A DNA stretch of 64,000 bases, from the NCBI GenBank assembly GCA_942491935.1, contig CALOCZ010000010.1, positions 6,462 through 70,461 on the forward strand, read 5' to 3'. The notes beneath the pieces were generated by a model. The model saw only the letters and a list, made by a program, of their open reading frames with translations. It made no database searches and was not told where the DNA came from. The translations under genes were made by a program, and so were the position numbers. This document shows, in pieces, positions 35,649-45,039 of this stretch (within the stretch, counting starts at the first letter, position 1; each line of letters opens with the position of its first letter). Source of the stretch: JAGTVG01 sp942491935 (lineage in GTDB: Bacteria; Bacteroidota; Bacteroidia; Cytophagales; Cyclobacteriaceae).

Positions 35649-35972
35649 ATGGACAAATCTTCATTCTTTAATGATGTATATGAAGTGGTGAAATTAATCC
35701 CCTCAGGCAGAGTCACCTCTTATGGCGCAATTGCTAGTTACCTGGGAACAAAAAGCAGTGCCAGAATGGTAGGTTGGGCATTGAATAGTTCTTATGCAGA
35801 AAAAATTCCTGCCCACAGGGTTGTAAATAGAAATGGTGTTCTTACGGGAAAGATATATTTTGGTGGAAATAAAATGGAGGACCTGCTTAATTCAGAGGGT
35901 ATTGAAATTACTGGTAATCAGATTGATAATTTCGATAAGTTTTTTTGGGATCCAGCGAAAGAACTACTTTAA
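35649..35972 (+). CDS. Alkyltransferase-like protein (ATL; MGMT fold without the Cys)
   Basis: 107 residues of the C-terminal MGMT (Ogt) fold: IPSGRVTSYGAIASYLG, SARMVGWALNSS, IPAHRVVNRNGVL. The acceptor loop reads PAHR (A55) where active methyltransferases have PCHR, so it cannot accept the alkyl group. ATL proteins bind O6-alkylguanine and pass it to nucleotide excision repair. Divergent from the sulfatase gene by about 100 bases. Unlikely to share its role. Confidence 0.92.
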   Translation: MDKSSFFNDVYEVVKLIPSGRVTSYGAIASYLGTKSSARMVGWALNSSYAEKIPAHRVVNRNGVLTGKIYFGGNKMEDLLNSEGIEITGNQIDNFDKFFWDPAKELL

Positions 35973-36341
35973 AGATTGTAAATCACATTGACATTTTTAC
36001 TTATAAATAACATATAAGTTGTTTTAAATAGCGTTCTGCAATTCAAACAGTAAACCACATTCCGAACTTTTTTAATTGTAATTATGAATTAGCCTTTGCG
36101 CACTATGTTATACAAAATCCTGCAAACTGATTGAAAAGCGTTTAGAGATTGATCGGAAATAGCAAACAGTTTCCAACCGATAAACATATGAAACCATATT
36201 TTCCTCTCCCTTTCTAAGAGTTACAATGGGATTTAGTATAATTTGACTCTACCAGAATAAGCTGGCATAGAACTGCTTCATAGCTCTTTATTTGTACAAA
36301 TCATTTCGGTGGCTCAATATTGTATTAAAAATCAGAAATCA
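35973..36341. other. Intergenic region with one imperfect hairpin
   Basis: About 370 bases between the ATL gene and the symporter gene, which converge here. The segment around 36150-36181 can fold as a hairpin (ATCGGAAA paired with TTTCCAACCGAT, with a bulge). No ORF, RNA gene or clear terminator is visible. It may be degraded sequence. Confidence 0.4.
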
Positions 36342-37830
36342 CTAAGCTTCTCGAGGAATTGCTTGATCCTTCCTTGAAATAATTAGCAACCCAATAAACA
36401 TCAAAAGCCCATTGAGGATCAACACTTCAAATCCAAATTTATATCCCCAGAACAACCATTCCGAATTTAAACTAATGATATAAGCCAGCACAGGAGACAG
36501 AACAGCTATAACAGGCACATATTTGTCTATTACCTTGTTTTTTTGTGAACAATCCAAAGGAATATAATCCCAACAAAGGCCCATATGTGTAACCAGCCAC
36601 AGTAAAGACAGCTGAAATTACACTGTCGTTATTTATAATCCTGAAAACAACAATAACAAGGAACAAGATGAAACTAAATGCCATATGCACTTTCAAACTG
36701 GCATTTCTCTTACCTTTTTCAGGTTTATCATCTAGGTTAAGGAAATCAACACAAAAAGCCGTAGTCAAAGCTGTTAATGCAGAATCAGCACTGGAAAATG
36801 CTGCAGCTATAATTCCCAGGAGAAAGACAATACCTATAAATACCGTAAAATGGTTCAGAGCCAGGATTGGATAAAGATCATCGGATCTGGCTGGAAGTGA
36901 AATTCCGTTCTGTTCAGCATAAAGATATAACAACAATCCCAAACTTAGGAACAGGAAATTTACCGGCACAAGGATGGCACTGAACCAATACATATTCTTT
37001 TTGGCATCCCCTAAACTTTTACAGGTGAGGTTCTTCTGCATCATGTTCTGATCAAGGCCGGTCATTACTACAACGATAAAGGCCCCGGCAAAAAACTGTT
37101 TAAAGAAAAACTTGCTGCTTTGCCAGTCCCAGAAAAAAATCTGAGCAAAATCATGTTCCTTGATCAGGGTTTTATAATCAGTAAATGAAATATTCATTTC
37201 CCTGGTTAAATAATAGATGCTGATCACAACCGCCAGAAGCATAAAGAAAGTCTGGAGGGTGTCCGTCCAGACAATGGTCTTAATTCCTGCACGAAAAGTA
37301 TAAACCCAGATCAGCAAAATGGTAACAGTAACTGTTACGATGAAAGGAATGCCAAAGGAATCAAAAAATGCGATTTGCAGTACACCCGCCACAAGGAACA
37401 AGCGCAAAGAAGCTCCCATAGTCTGACTGATCAGGAAAAACATCGATCCTGTTTTATAGGTAAGTCTACCATATCTCTGTTGCAGGTAGGTATATATAGA
37501 AACAAGTTTCAATCGATAATAAAGGGGCATCAGGACATTAGCGATGATAAAATATCCAAGCATGTAACCTATAACTATTTGAAAATAGGAGAATGCCCGG
37601 TATTCCGGTTCAGAAGGTGAAATGGCAGATCCCACCTCACCCGGAATGGAAATAAAGGTTACACCGGACAATGAAGCCCCTATCATCCCAAAGGCTACCA
37701 CAAACCAGGGCGATTGCCTGTTTCCTGTAAAAAACGTTTCATTACTGGAGTTCTTCGAAGTAAGCCAGGATATAAAGACAAGTATGGCGAAGTATCCAGC
37801 AATTATGGTAAAAACTAATGTAGGGTTCAT
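36342..37830 (-). pseudogene. Sodium:solute symporter (SSS family) frameshifted in an A7 run
   Basis: Two frames join as one transporter of about 495 residues. The first 435 or so codons hold most of the fold: LVFTIIAGYFAILVFISW, then FFTGNRQSPWFVVAFGMIGASLSGVTFIS, MTGLDQNMMQKNLTCK and FSSADSALTALTTAF, a typical SSS sodium-site segment. After LFTKK the frame leaves the fold. Dropping one base from the run of seven A on the minus strand (36538-36544) restores NKVIDKYVPVIAVLS and two further helices, ending at 36342. This class imports sugars, nucleosides or sialic-type acids with sodium. Homopolymer error or real phase-type slippage are both possible. Confidence 0.85.
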
Positions 37831-37868
37831 AATATCTCAATCAAGTGCCAAAGTTGAGTATTTTTTTT

Positions 37869-37876
37869 TATTTTTG
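37869..37876 (+). promoter_or_regulatory. Probable -7 promoter box for clpS
   Basis: TATTTTTG, a full TAnnTTTG match, 16 bases before the clpS start. A TTG at 37854 is too close for the normal spacer, so the -33 part is uncertain. Confidence 0.4.
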
Positions 37877-37891
37877 TAGAAAACCACGGTA

Positions 37892-38173
37892 ATGAGTTTT
37901 CAATATCAGGAAGATGAATTAGTAGAAGTCTTAGATGATCTTGAGGACCAGGAACCTAAAAACCTGATCGTTTTCAACGATGACTTCAATACTTTTGACC
38001 ATGTGATCAACACACTGGTAAAGGTATGTAAACACACCATGCAGCAAGCCGAACAATGCACCTGGCTTATTCATTACAGGGGAAAATGTACCGTCAAAAC
38101 AGGGAACTTCAAAAAACTTAAACCCATGCGCGACAGCATTTGCGACGCAGGTATCGACGCCAGAATACACTAA
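37892..38173 (+). CDS. clpS: ATP-dependent Clp protease adaptor ClpS
   Basis: 93 residues, the normal ClpS size. ClpS binds the ClpA-type ATPase N-domain and delivers N-end-rule substrates. The core motif is LIVFNDDFNTFDHVINTLVKVC, followed by the helix TMQQAEQCTWLIHYRGKC and the end LKPMRDSICDAGIDARI. The acidic N-terminal tail (EDELVEVLDDLEDQEP) fits the disordered segment of the family. No clpA is adjacent. Confidence 0.95.
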   Translation: MSFQYQEDELVEVLDDLEDQEPKNLIVFNDDFNTFDHVINTLVKVCKHTMQQAEQCTWLIHYRGKCTVKTGNFKKLKPMRDSICDAGIDARIH

Positions 38174-38370
38174 TAAAACTGGTATTAAAAAAAAGTCGAC
38201 AATTAGTCTTTAAAAAACTGCGCGAACCTGAGGATTTTTATGAAATAAAAAATAACTTCACTCTTGTAAAATTTCTGCAACTGAAAAGTAAAAATTTTTA
38301 AACGTAAGTTGCAAATTCATAAAATATTTATTTTTAACGCTTTAAATATCTAACCTCAAAATTCAGTACA

Positions 38371-39567
38371 ATGAGTGAACTTTCGAACAGAATTAATGCC
38401 TTAGCTGAGTCTGCCACAATTGCAATGGCTACAAAGGCACGTGAATTAAAGGCCCAGGGAAAAGACATCATCAGTTTAAGTCTTGGAGAACCAGATTTCA
38501 AAACACCTAAACATATACAAAAAGCTGCTAAGGAAGCAATAGATGAAGGGAAATACTTCTCCTATCCACCAGTTCCCGGATATCCTGATTTGAGAAAAGC
38601 CATTGCTGAAAAGTTGAAAAAGGAAAACAATATCGATACTACAGCTGATAATATCGTTGTATCTACCGGCGCCAAGCACTCAATAGCCAACGTTTTTATG
38701 TGTTTGATCAATCCGGGAGATGAGGTGCTTGTATTCTCTCCCTACTGGGTATCTTATGCAGATCAGATAAAACTCGCTGAAGGCGTACCGGTATATGTTC
38801 AGGGAAGTATTGAAAACGATTTCGTAGTAACGGCAAAGCAGGTTGAAGATGCGTTAACCGATAAAACAAAGGCTGTGATCTTCTCTTCTCCATGTAATCC
38901 AACAGGATCAGTGATCAAGCGTGATGCTTTGAAAGAGATCGCTGCCGTATTGTCAAAAAGAAAAGATGTGTACGTAATCTCCGATGAGATCTATGAATAT
39001 ATTAATTATACAGGGGACCATGTCAGTATCGGATCATTCCCTGAGATGAAAGATAACACCATAACAGTCAACGGAATGTCCAAAGGTTATGCCATGACTG
39101 GCTGGCGTGTTGGATATATTTCCGCTCCAATATGGTTGGCAAAAGCCTGCTCAAAATTTCAGGGGCAGTTTACCTCCGGAACCTGTTCTATTGCTCAAAG
39201 AGCTGCATTGGCTGCAATTACGGGAGACCAGGCGCCCACGATCGAAATGGGAAAAGCCTATCTGAGAAGAAGAGATCTGGTATTGGATATGCTCAATGAG
39301 ATTCCCGGACTAATTACCCCTGTCCCTGAAGGCGCATTTTACTTTTTCCCGGATGTCAGTTCATATTTTGGAAAATCAGACGGCAATACCACCATCAACT
39401 CTTCCGGTGATATGAGCCTCTATCTGCTCAGTGATGCTCAGGTTTCAACCGTAGCAGGAGGTGCTTTTGGCGCACCGAATTGTGTCAGGATTTCCTACGC
39501 CGCATCCGATGAAGATTTGGTCGAAGCCATAAAGAGGATAAAAAATTCGCTGGCCAAATTAAAATAA
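38371..39567 (+). CDS. Class I PLP-dependent aminotransferase (aspartate aminotransferase type)
   Basis: 398 residues. The fold-type I aminotransferase has SLSLGEPDFKTPKHIQKAA, YPPVPGYPDLRKAIAEKL, SSPCNPTGSVI, ISDEIYEYINY and K238 in NGMSKGYAMTGWRVG, which binds PLP. The N-terminus (ALAESATIAMATKARELKAQG) fits the AspB/AAT-1 gamma group, so aspartate with 2-oxoglutarate is the likely substrate pair. It is directly followed by the heptose-kinase-like gene with no gap. Confidence 0.94.
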   Translation: MSELSNRINALAESATIAMATKARELKAQGKDIISLSLGEPDFKTPKHIQKAAKEAIDEGKYFSYPPVPGYPDLRKAIAEKLKKENNIDTTADNIVVSTGAKHSIANVFMCLINPGDEVLVFSPYWVSYADQIKLAEGVPVYVQGSIENDFVVTAKQVEDALTDKTKAVIFSSPCNPTGSVIKRDALKEIAAVLSKRKDVYVISDEIYEYINYTGDHVSIGSFPEMKDNTITVNGMSKGYAMTGWRVGYISAPIWLAKACSKFQGQFTSGTCSIAQRAALAAITGDQAPTIEMGKAYLRRRDLVLDMLNEIPGLITPVPEGAFYFFPDVSSYFGKSDGNTTINSSGDMSLYLLSDAQVSTVAGGAFGAPNCVRISYAASDEDLVEAIKRIKNSLAKLK

Positions 39568-40566
39568 ATGCCCTATAACACGCTTCAGGAGGTATTCTCA
39601 GCCTTCAACAACCTAAAGGTTTTAATCATCGGAGATGCGATGATTGATTCCTATGTTTGGGGCAAGGTAGAAAGGATATCCCCTGAAGCGCCTGTTCCGA
39701 TTGTCCAGGTAAAGAAGAAAGAAAAACGACTGGGTGGAGCTGCTAATGTAGTAAAGAACATCCAGGCCCTGGGAGCCACGCCCATTTTATGTACCGTTAT
39801 AGGCAATGATCTTGAGGGAAATTATTTCAATGATCTGCTGGAAAAAAGGAACATACCTCTGGAGGGCATCATCCGCAGTGAGGGAAGGAAAACAACTGTT
39901 AAGGAAAGGTTTTTATCCGGTTCACAACATATTCTCAGGGTAGATGACGAGCATATGCACCAACTTTCCCGAGAAGATAAAAAAGCACTAAAAGATAGAA
40001 TAGAAATTCTTCTTGGATCTGTTGATGTAGTGGTTTTTGAAGATTACGACAAAGGTGTTCTGACCAAAGAGATCATTGAGTTTACAATTAAAAAATCAAA
40101 TGAACTGGGAATCCCTTCGGTCGTTGATCCAAAGAAGAAGAACTTTTATCATTATGCCGGCGCCTCACTTTTTAAACCCAATTTGAAGGAGATAAAGGAT
40201 GGCATGAAGATAGACCTCGATAATTATGACCTGTATGGGCTGAAAAAAGCCGTGAGTAAGCTGAGGGAAAAGATGAACCTTAAATGTGTAATGGTAACGC
40301 TCTCTGAAAAAGGAATATTAATTTCTGGGAATGAGACTGAAGTTCTGATACCCGCACATATACGTTCTGTTTCAGATGTTTCCGGGGCAGGTGATACAGT
40401 GGTAAGTATCGCCAGTTTATGTCTTGGATTGGGACTTTCACCCAGTTTTACAGCAGCTTTGAGCAATCTTGGAGGTGGTCTTGTCTGTGAACATCTTGGT
40501 GTGGTATCGATAGATAAAGAAGAACTTCTTCAGGAAGCCACACAATATGATTTAAAGCTGGCATAA
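39568..40566 (+). CDS. PfkB-family kinase, D-glycero-beta-D-manno-heptose-7-phosphate kinase type (RfaE1/HldE-N)
   Basis: 332 residues. The PfkB fold starts VLIIGDAMIDSYVWGKVERISPEAP and VPIVQVKKKEKRLGGAANVVKN, both close to the RfaE kinase domain. The catalytic base sits in VSGAGDTVVS, and VVDPKKKNFYHYAG is the core segment. It would phosphorylate heptose-7-phosphate at C1 for ADP-heptose and LPS inner core. The C-terminal cytidylyltransferase-like domain of bifunctional HldE is absent, as in stand-alone kinases. The ATG follows the aminotransferase stop codon directly. Confidence 0.9.
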   Translation: MPYNTLQEVFSAFNNLKVLIIGDAMIDSYVWGKVERISPEAPVPIVQVKKKEKRLGGAANVVKNIQALGATPILCTVIGNDLEGNYFNDLLEKRNIPLEGIIRSEGRKTTVKERFLSGSQHILRVDDEHMHQLSREDKKALKDRIEILLGSVDVVVFEDYDKGVLTKEIIEFTIKKSNELGIPSVVDPKKKNFYHYAGASLFKPNLKEIKDGMKIDLDNYDLYGLKKAVSKLREKMNLKCVMVTLSEKGILISGNETEVLIPAHIRSVSDVSGAGDTVVSIASLCLGLGLSPSFTAALSNLGGGLVCEHLGVVSIDKEELLQEATQYDLKLA

Positions 40567-41255
40567 CAGTTTCTTGAAAACTAATTTCCTATCTATCCCT
40601 TAAGGAAAGTTTTCCAAAAGTGATATTTTAATATAGGGATCATTGAGGCTTCCTATCCGTTTACCAACAAGGAATATACTCTACAGATTTTTGGATTAAA
40701 ATGCGGATCATGATAAAACGGCTCATGTGCCGTTACTGATTACCCTACACGCTATCAGCGATCATAATTTGAATCCTGGAGGATTGGGCTATCACCTGCA
40801 TAGGTCGTACTTCAAATATACAATAAAGGTGCTTTTGGCTGATGAGGATCATCTAATCCCCATTGATCAAGGAATAATAGACAGTTCATTCCTTCATTAC
40901 TATTACGGATTGTACGACAGGCCCTCAATGGTCCGGCTATTAATGGGCAGTGATCGGGCAAAATATCTTCCGGGATTATTTTATAAACCTAAAGGAATCC
41001 CACAATAAATTCTGATGGATCGGGCTAAACACTCTTCAGGATTGGACTCCACATAGTTGAATATTAACAAATATAAATGCCAGGCAAAAGTATTGATCTC
41101 AAATCATTTTAAGGCTGACAATTTTTGATTACTTTTGCGGTGATTTTTTAAGGTTAGGATCATTTAAAATGCCTTTTTGAAATCATAGCAACCATCCGGT
41201 TTCGCATTAAAAATTGAATTCATAATAACTTGTTTCATTTAAATTATATTCCAAT
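40567..41255. other. Long intergenic region with a doubtful ORF
   Basis: 690 bases. A plus-strand frame of 93 codons from GTG at 40727 to 41008 ends DRAKYLPGLFYKPKGIPQ and has no known family or ribosome site. The bases before it (40640-40710) also read as a protein-like fragment ending in two stops, so a decayed gene is possible. The later part (41010-41255) holds a -7 box and the leader of the phosphofructokinase gene. I do not claim a gene here. Confidence 0.35.
41130..41137 (+). promoter_or_regulatory. Possible -7 promoter box for the phosphofructokinase gene
   Basis: TACTTTTG, a full TAnnTTTG match, about 118 bases before the ATG. It would give a leader of about 110 bases. The -33 box is weak. 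Confidence 0.4.
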
Positions 41256-42533
41256 ATGGCAAAGAAAATTAAAAGAATAATCATAGGACAGTCCGGAGGC
41301 CCTACACCGGTTATCGACTGGGAAGTTGCCGGTATGCTTGCCGCAGCAAAGAAAGTCGGATACGAAGTGTATGGTGCAATCAATGGATTGGAGGGAATCC
41401 TTCATGCAGATGTACCGGGAAACATCGTTGACCTGTCAAATATCGACCCAAGGCAATTCATTTATAACGGACCTGGAGCTGGCCTAAAGACGACCAGGAT
41501 CAAGCCTCAACAGGAACAGTATAAGAAAATGGCTCAAAACCTGAAGAAGTTGAAAGTTGATGGCATTATTTATATTGGAGGAAATGATTCCGCCGACCAG
41601 TTAAAAGGTTTAACTGAAGAATCCGACATCAGAGCTATCCATGCCATTAAAACGGTGGACAACGACCTGCCAGCGACACACCACTGTCCCGGATTTGGTT
41701 CTGCAGCCCTTTATAATGCTATTGCATTGAAAAATGTACATAATGACTTCTCTTCCTATATGGTTAGAGGAAGATTTCCTGACGGGAAGATCGGTGTATT
41801 GAATGCGCCTGTTGTGGTTTATCAGGTTATGGGTAGAAAAGCGGGATGGCTGGCACAAGCAACTGCTTTTGCAAGGGTAGATCCAATGGGTCAAATGGAT
41901 GAAGACCGGGCGCCTCATATCATTCTTTCAAAAGAAGTTCTTTTTGACAAAGAAGCATACCTTAATGAGCTACATGACACCATTACCCGATTAGGTCAGG
42001 CAGTAGTTGTTGTTCAGGAAGACCTCACCGAAAGGAAGACTAAAAAATCAATTGCTGAAGTATATGGAGAAGTAGAGCTTGATCCGCATGGCAATATTCA
42101 GCATGGCCGTGCCACATCCTTTTCTCCTGGCGTATTCCTGGCTCAGCTAGCCGTTAAGGAACTAAAAGTTGAAGCCGTAGCTAAGGTAAAAGAAGCGGTA
42201 CTGGTTCCACAGCATATTCAGCGTAGCCACAGCATATCACAGACTGATGCGTCAGAAGCTTATATGGTAGGTTGCAAGAGTGTGGAAACAATGGAAAGCG
42301 GCGTGACCAGGACTTCTGTTGTAATCAATAAGGAAGGAGGCAAATTTGTGGCCGGACTTACCGATCTAAGTAATATTGCAAGACAGGAGCGAAATGTTGA
42401 CAACCATTATATCAATGGCCTGAACGGTCCAACACAGGAATTTGTGGATGAGTTTATCTCATGTATTGGCAGCCCTACTGCTATACCGCATTATTCAAAA
42501 ATGATTTTCACACCTGTAGAATTTAAGGGATAA
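41256..42533 (+). CDS. 6-phosphofructokinase, pyrophosphate-dependent type
   Basis: 425 residues. It makes or splits fructose-1,6-bisphosphate in glycolysis/gluconeogenesis. Start: IIIGQSGGPTPVIDWEVAG (residues 8-26). GGNDS (108-112) carries Asp111 at the position where ATP enzymes have Gly. KTVDND (132-137), with Lys132, is the PPi-type catalytic loop. GRKAGWLA follows near 190. So pyrophosphate rather than ATP is the likely donor, and the reaction is reversible. Length fits long-chain PPi forms better than bacterial PfkA (320). A strong terminator follows the stop. Confidence 0.94.
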   Translation: MAKKIKRIIIGQSGGPTPVIDWEVAGMLAAAKKVGYEVYGAINGLEGILHADVPGNIVDLSNIDPRQFIYNGPGAGLKTTRIKPQQEQYKKMAQNLKKLKVDGIIYIGGNDSADQLKGLTEESDIRAIHAIKTVDNDLPATHHCPGFGSAALYNAIALKNVHNDFSSYMVRGRFPDGKIGVLNAPVVVYQVMGRKAGWLAQATAFARVDPMGQMDEDRAPHIILSKEVLFDKEAYLNELHDTITRLGQAVVVVQEDLTERKTKKSIAEVYGEVELDPHGNIQHGRATSFSPGVFLAQLAVKELKVEAVAKVKEAVLVPQHIQRSHSISQTDASEAYMVGCKSVETMESGVTRTSVVINKEGGKFVAGLTDLSNIARQERNVDNHYINGLNGPTQEFVDEFISCIGSPTAIPHYSKMIFTPVEFKG

Positions 42534-42551
42534 ATAAAATACAGAAAATGT

Positions 42552-42582
42552 AAAATCCCGCTGGCCGGCGGGATTTTTTTTT
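42552..42582 (+). terminator. Rho-independent terminator after the phosphofructokinase gene
   Basis: A ten-base stem (AAAATCCCGC with GCGGGATTTT), a six-base loop and a run of nine T. It starts 18 bases after the stop. Confidence 0.85.
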
Positions 42583-42683
42583 GGCTTTATTTAAGTCTCT
42601 GCAGTGTCTGCATCTTTTGAATAACAAAACAAAGACGGGTTGATTCAGAAGTATAGACCAAACTCCTGTTCTTCCTGCTATTG

Positions 42684-44408
42684 TTATTTCAAATCCCAAA
42701 TTATTGCTTCAATCCTGTCCTCCAGCAGAGCATCCACTCTATCAAAATCATATTTATTTTTCAGATTCTCATTAACACTGAAATAAAATTTAATCTTAGG
42801 CTCCGTTCCTGAAGGCCTGGCGGAGATCTTACTCCCATCTTCAGTAAAGAATTGCAATACATTGGATATTGGATAATCAATCATTTTTTCGGTTCCCTCC
42901 AGGTAGTTTTTTTCAACCGAAGCCTTATAATCAATAGCTTTCACAAGCTTAGCCCCAGCTATTTCAGAGGGCGGATTCTCTCTTAACTGGACCATCATTT
43001 GCTCTATTTCCTGAGCCCCTGACATCCCTTTCTTCACAACAGAAATCAACTTCTCTTTATAAAATCCGAATTCTACATACATATCGATCAGAACATCCAT
43101 CAATGACTTACCCTGGTCCTTGGCCCATGCTGTCATTTCAGCAATAACCATGCAGGAAGCTATGGCATCCTTATCACGCACAAAATCACCTATCATATAA
43201 CCGTAGCTTTCTTCTCCCCCGCCGATGAACTGTTTCTGCCCTTCCAGTTTTCTGATAACCTCAGCAATATATTTAAATCCGGTTAGTGTATCAAAATACT
43301 CCACCTGATATTTTTCAGCTATCCGGTGGATAAGGTCAGTCGTTACAATGGTTTTTACAATAAACTGATCCCCGTCAAGCTTATTATTCTCTTTCCACCG
43401 CCTCAGAAGATAATATACAATTAAAGCTCCGGTTTGATTGCCATTCAACAATTGAAACTCCCCGTGATGATTCTTTACAGCAATCCCTACTCGGTCAGCA
43501 TCAGGATCAGTCGCCATAACAACATCGGCGTCAAGTTTTTTCGCCTCCTTTAAGGCCAGGGTCATTGCTTCGGATTCCTCAGGATTCGGATAAACCACTG
43601 TTGGGAAATTCCCATCGGGCTCAGCCTGTTCAGCTACAATATGAACATTTTTAAATCCTATTTTATCCAATACTTTTGGAACCAGCGTAATTCCTGTTCC
43701 ATGGATGGGTGTATATACAATCTTGAGATCTTTCTGGTTCTTGATGGCATCAGGAGAAAGCACCAGTTGTGAAATTTTATCCAGATAGGCATTATCCACT
43801 TCCTCTCCTATATAAATAATCTTTGATTCATCCCTGTTAAAATTGATCAGATCAAAATCTGTGATCTTTGCCACTTCTTCAATTACATTTACATCATGTG
43901 GAGGCACCATCTGTGCGCCATCATTCCAATAGGCCTTATAACCATTATATTCCTTTGGATTGTGAGAGGCAGTAATTACTACCCCACTCTGACATCCAAA
44001 ATGCCGTATGGCGAATGACAATTCTGGTGTTGGCCTTAATTCAGTAAAAAAATAGACTTTGATCCCATTGGCTGAGAATATTGATGCGGTAGTCTCGGCG
44101 AAATAATCACTTTTAATTCTTGAATCATGCGCGATGGCAACACTGATTTCCTGACCGGGGTAACAGGCAAGAAGGTAATTGGCCAATCCCTGGGTAGCTG
44201 CACCAATGGTATATTTATTCATCCTGCTGGAACCGATCCCGATGATTCCACGCAGTCCTCCGGTACCGAACTCCAGATCCTTATAAAAAGAATCTACAAG
44301 TTCCGTTTGATCCGGATTTTCGAGCATTCTAGTTATTTCATCTTTTGCATCCTGATCAATATTACTATTTAACCATTTGTTTGCTTTTTCTTTGATGGCT
44401 TTATCCAT
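42684..44408 (-). CDS. Phospho-sugar mutase (phosphoglucomutase/phosphomannomutase)
   Basis: 574 residues, an alpha-D-phosphohexomutase of the long PGM/PMM type. It moves phosphate between C1 and C6 of glucose or mannose. The active serine is in ITASHNPKEYNGYKAYW. FGTGGLRGIIGIGSSRMN is the N-terminal phosphate loop, ATDPDADRVGIA the metal-binding loop, GGGEESYGYMIGD the sugar-binding loop and RPSGTEPKIKFYF the C-terminal phosphate site. The size and the ADRVG loop favour PGM-like deoxyribo- or hexose-phosphate mutases. The divergent upstream gene is unrelated. Confidence 0.93.
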   Translation of the reverse strand: MDKAIKEKANKWLNSNIDQDAKDEITRMLENPDQTELVDSFYKDLEFGTGGLRGIIGIGSSRMNKYTIGAATQGLANYLLACYPGQEISVAIAHDSRIKSDYFAETTASIFSANGIKVYFFTELRPTPELSFAIRHFGCQSGVVITASHNPKEYNGYKAYWNDGAQMVPPHDVNVIEEVAKITDFDLINFNRDESKIIYIGEEVDNAYLDKISQLVLSPDAIKNQKDLKIVYTPIHGTGITLVPKVLDKIGFKNVHIVAEQAEPDGNFPTVVYPNPEESEAMTLALKEAKKLDADVVMATDPDADRVGIAVKNHHGEFQLLNGNQTGALIVYYLLRRWKENNKLDGDQFIVKTIVTTDLIHRIAEKYQVEYFDTLTGFKYIAEVIRKLEGQKQFIGGGEESYGYMIGDFVRDKDAIASCMVIAEMTAWAKDQGKSLMDVLIDMYVEFGFYKEKLISVVKKGMSGAQEIEQMMVQLRENPPSEIAGAKLVKAIDYKASVEKNYLEGTEKMIDYPISNVLQFFTEDGSKISARPSGTEPKIKFYFSVNENLKNKYDFDRVDALLEDRIEAIIWDLK

Positions 44409-44579
44409 TTTTTTTCTTAAATTATGTATTTAAATGAGGCTAGGAATTCTAAATTCTTAAAAATCTCTGTTTGAAATTTAGGATAAAAATATCTAAAATT
44501 TCAGTATACAGGTTGAAATCTGGAATTTTTCTTTGCTTGTCCAAACAAGAATTTTAATTTTACTCAAATACGAAAAATC

Positions 44580-45005
44580 ATGGCTATAAATATAGATAAA
44601 CTGAATGATGACCTTGTAAATCTTGTTCTGAAGAAGAATGAATTATACAGGCTTGATTACAGCAATCCAGAGTATGACACCGTTGAAGAGGAATTGCATG
44701 ACCTCGAGGATGAATTCTTAAAAGTTCATGGGAAGGAAATGGAAGAAGTTTTTAAAGCCATTCATGAAGAATTCTGCCCGGATAACGAAGTACTTTTACC
44801 TATCGCATACCTCGCAAAGAAATATAAAGTTAAAAAAAGTGGTGATGGAGATGTGGAATTTGGAGTTTCCCTGAATGAAGGCGTAATTGTAGATGTTGAT
44901 AATTACTCGGATAAATTAACACGATTGGTACTTGTCCCAAATCCGTCAAGAATACTTCTGCAGATAGACAATTCACATAGTGAAGAACTCTGGAAACTGG
45001 ATTAG
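44580..45005 (+). CDS. Conserved-looking hypothetical protein, acidic
   Basis: 141 residues, soluble, without signal or helix. Acidic N-terminal half with helices (EYDTVEEELHDLEDEFLKVHGKEMEEVF), then a beta-rich end (EFGVSLNEGVIVDVDNYSDKL, RLVLVPNPSRILLQI). No family that I can name. The even coding pattern and its place between two housekeeping genes support a real gene. It converges with trpS. Confidence 0.75.
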   Translation: MAINIDKLNDDLVNLVLKKNELYRLDYSNPEYDTVEEELHDLEDEFLKVHGKEMEEVFKAIHEEFCPDNEVLLPIAYLAKKYKVKKSGDGDVEFGVSLNEGVIVDVDNYSDKLTRLVLVPNPSRILLQIDNSHSEELWKLD

Positions 45006-45039
45006 AGGATATTAGTTCAAATTCGGGGGTGCAAAAATT

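Noticed and set aside
35546..35716. Upstream extension of the second sulfatase to 35716
   Set aside because: It runs through the opposite ATL gene, has no signal-like sequence and places the lipobox internally; ATG 35545 puts the lipobox at residue 21.
36150..36181. Small RNA or integron attC site in the gap before the symporter
   Set aside because: The hairpin has a bulge, there is no core-site motif and no integrase; too weak to call.
40727..41008. 93-codon plus-strand ORF
   Set aside because: GTG start, no ribosome site, no recognised family; kept only as a note on the intergenic region.
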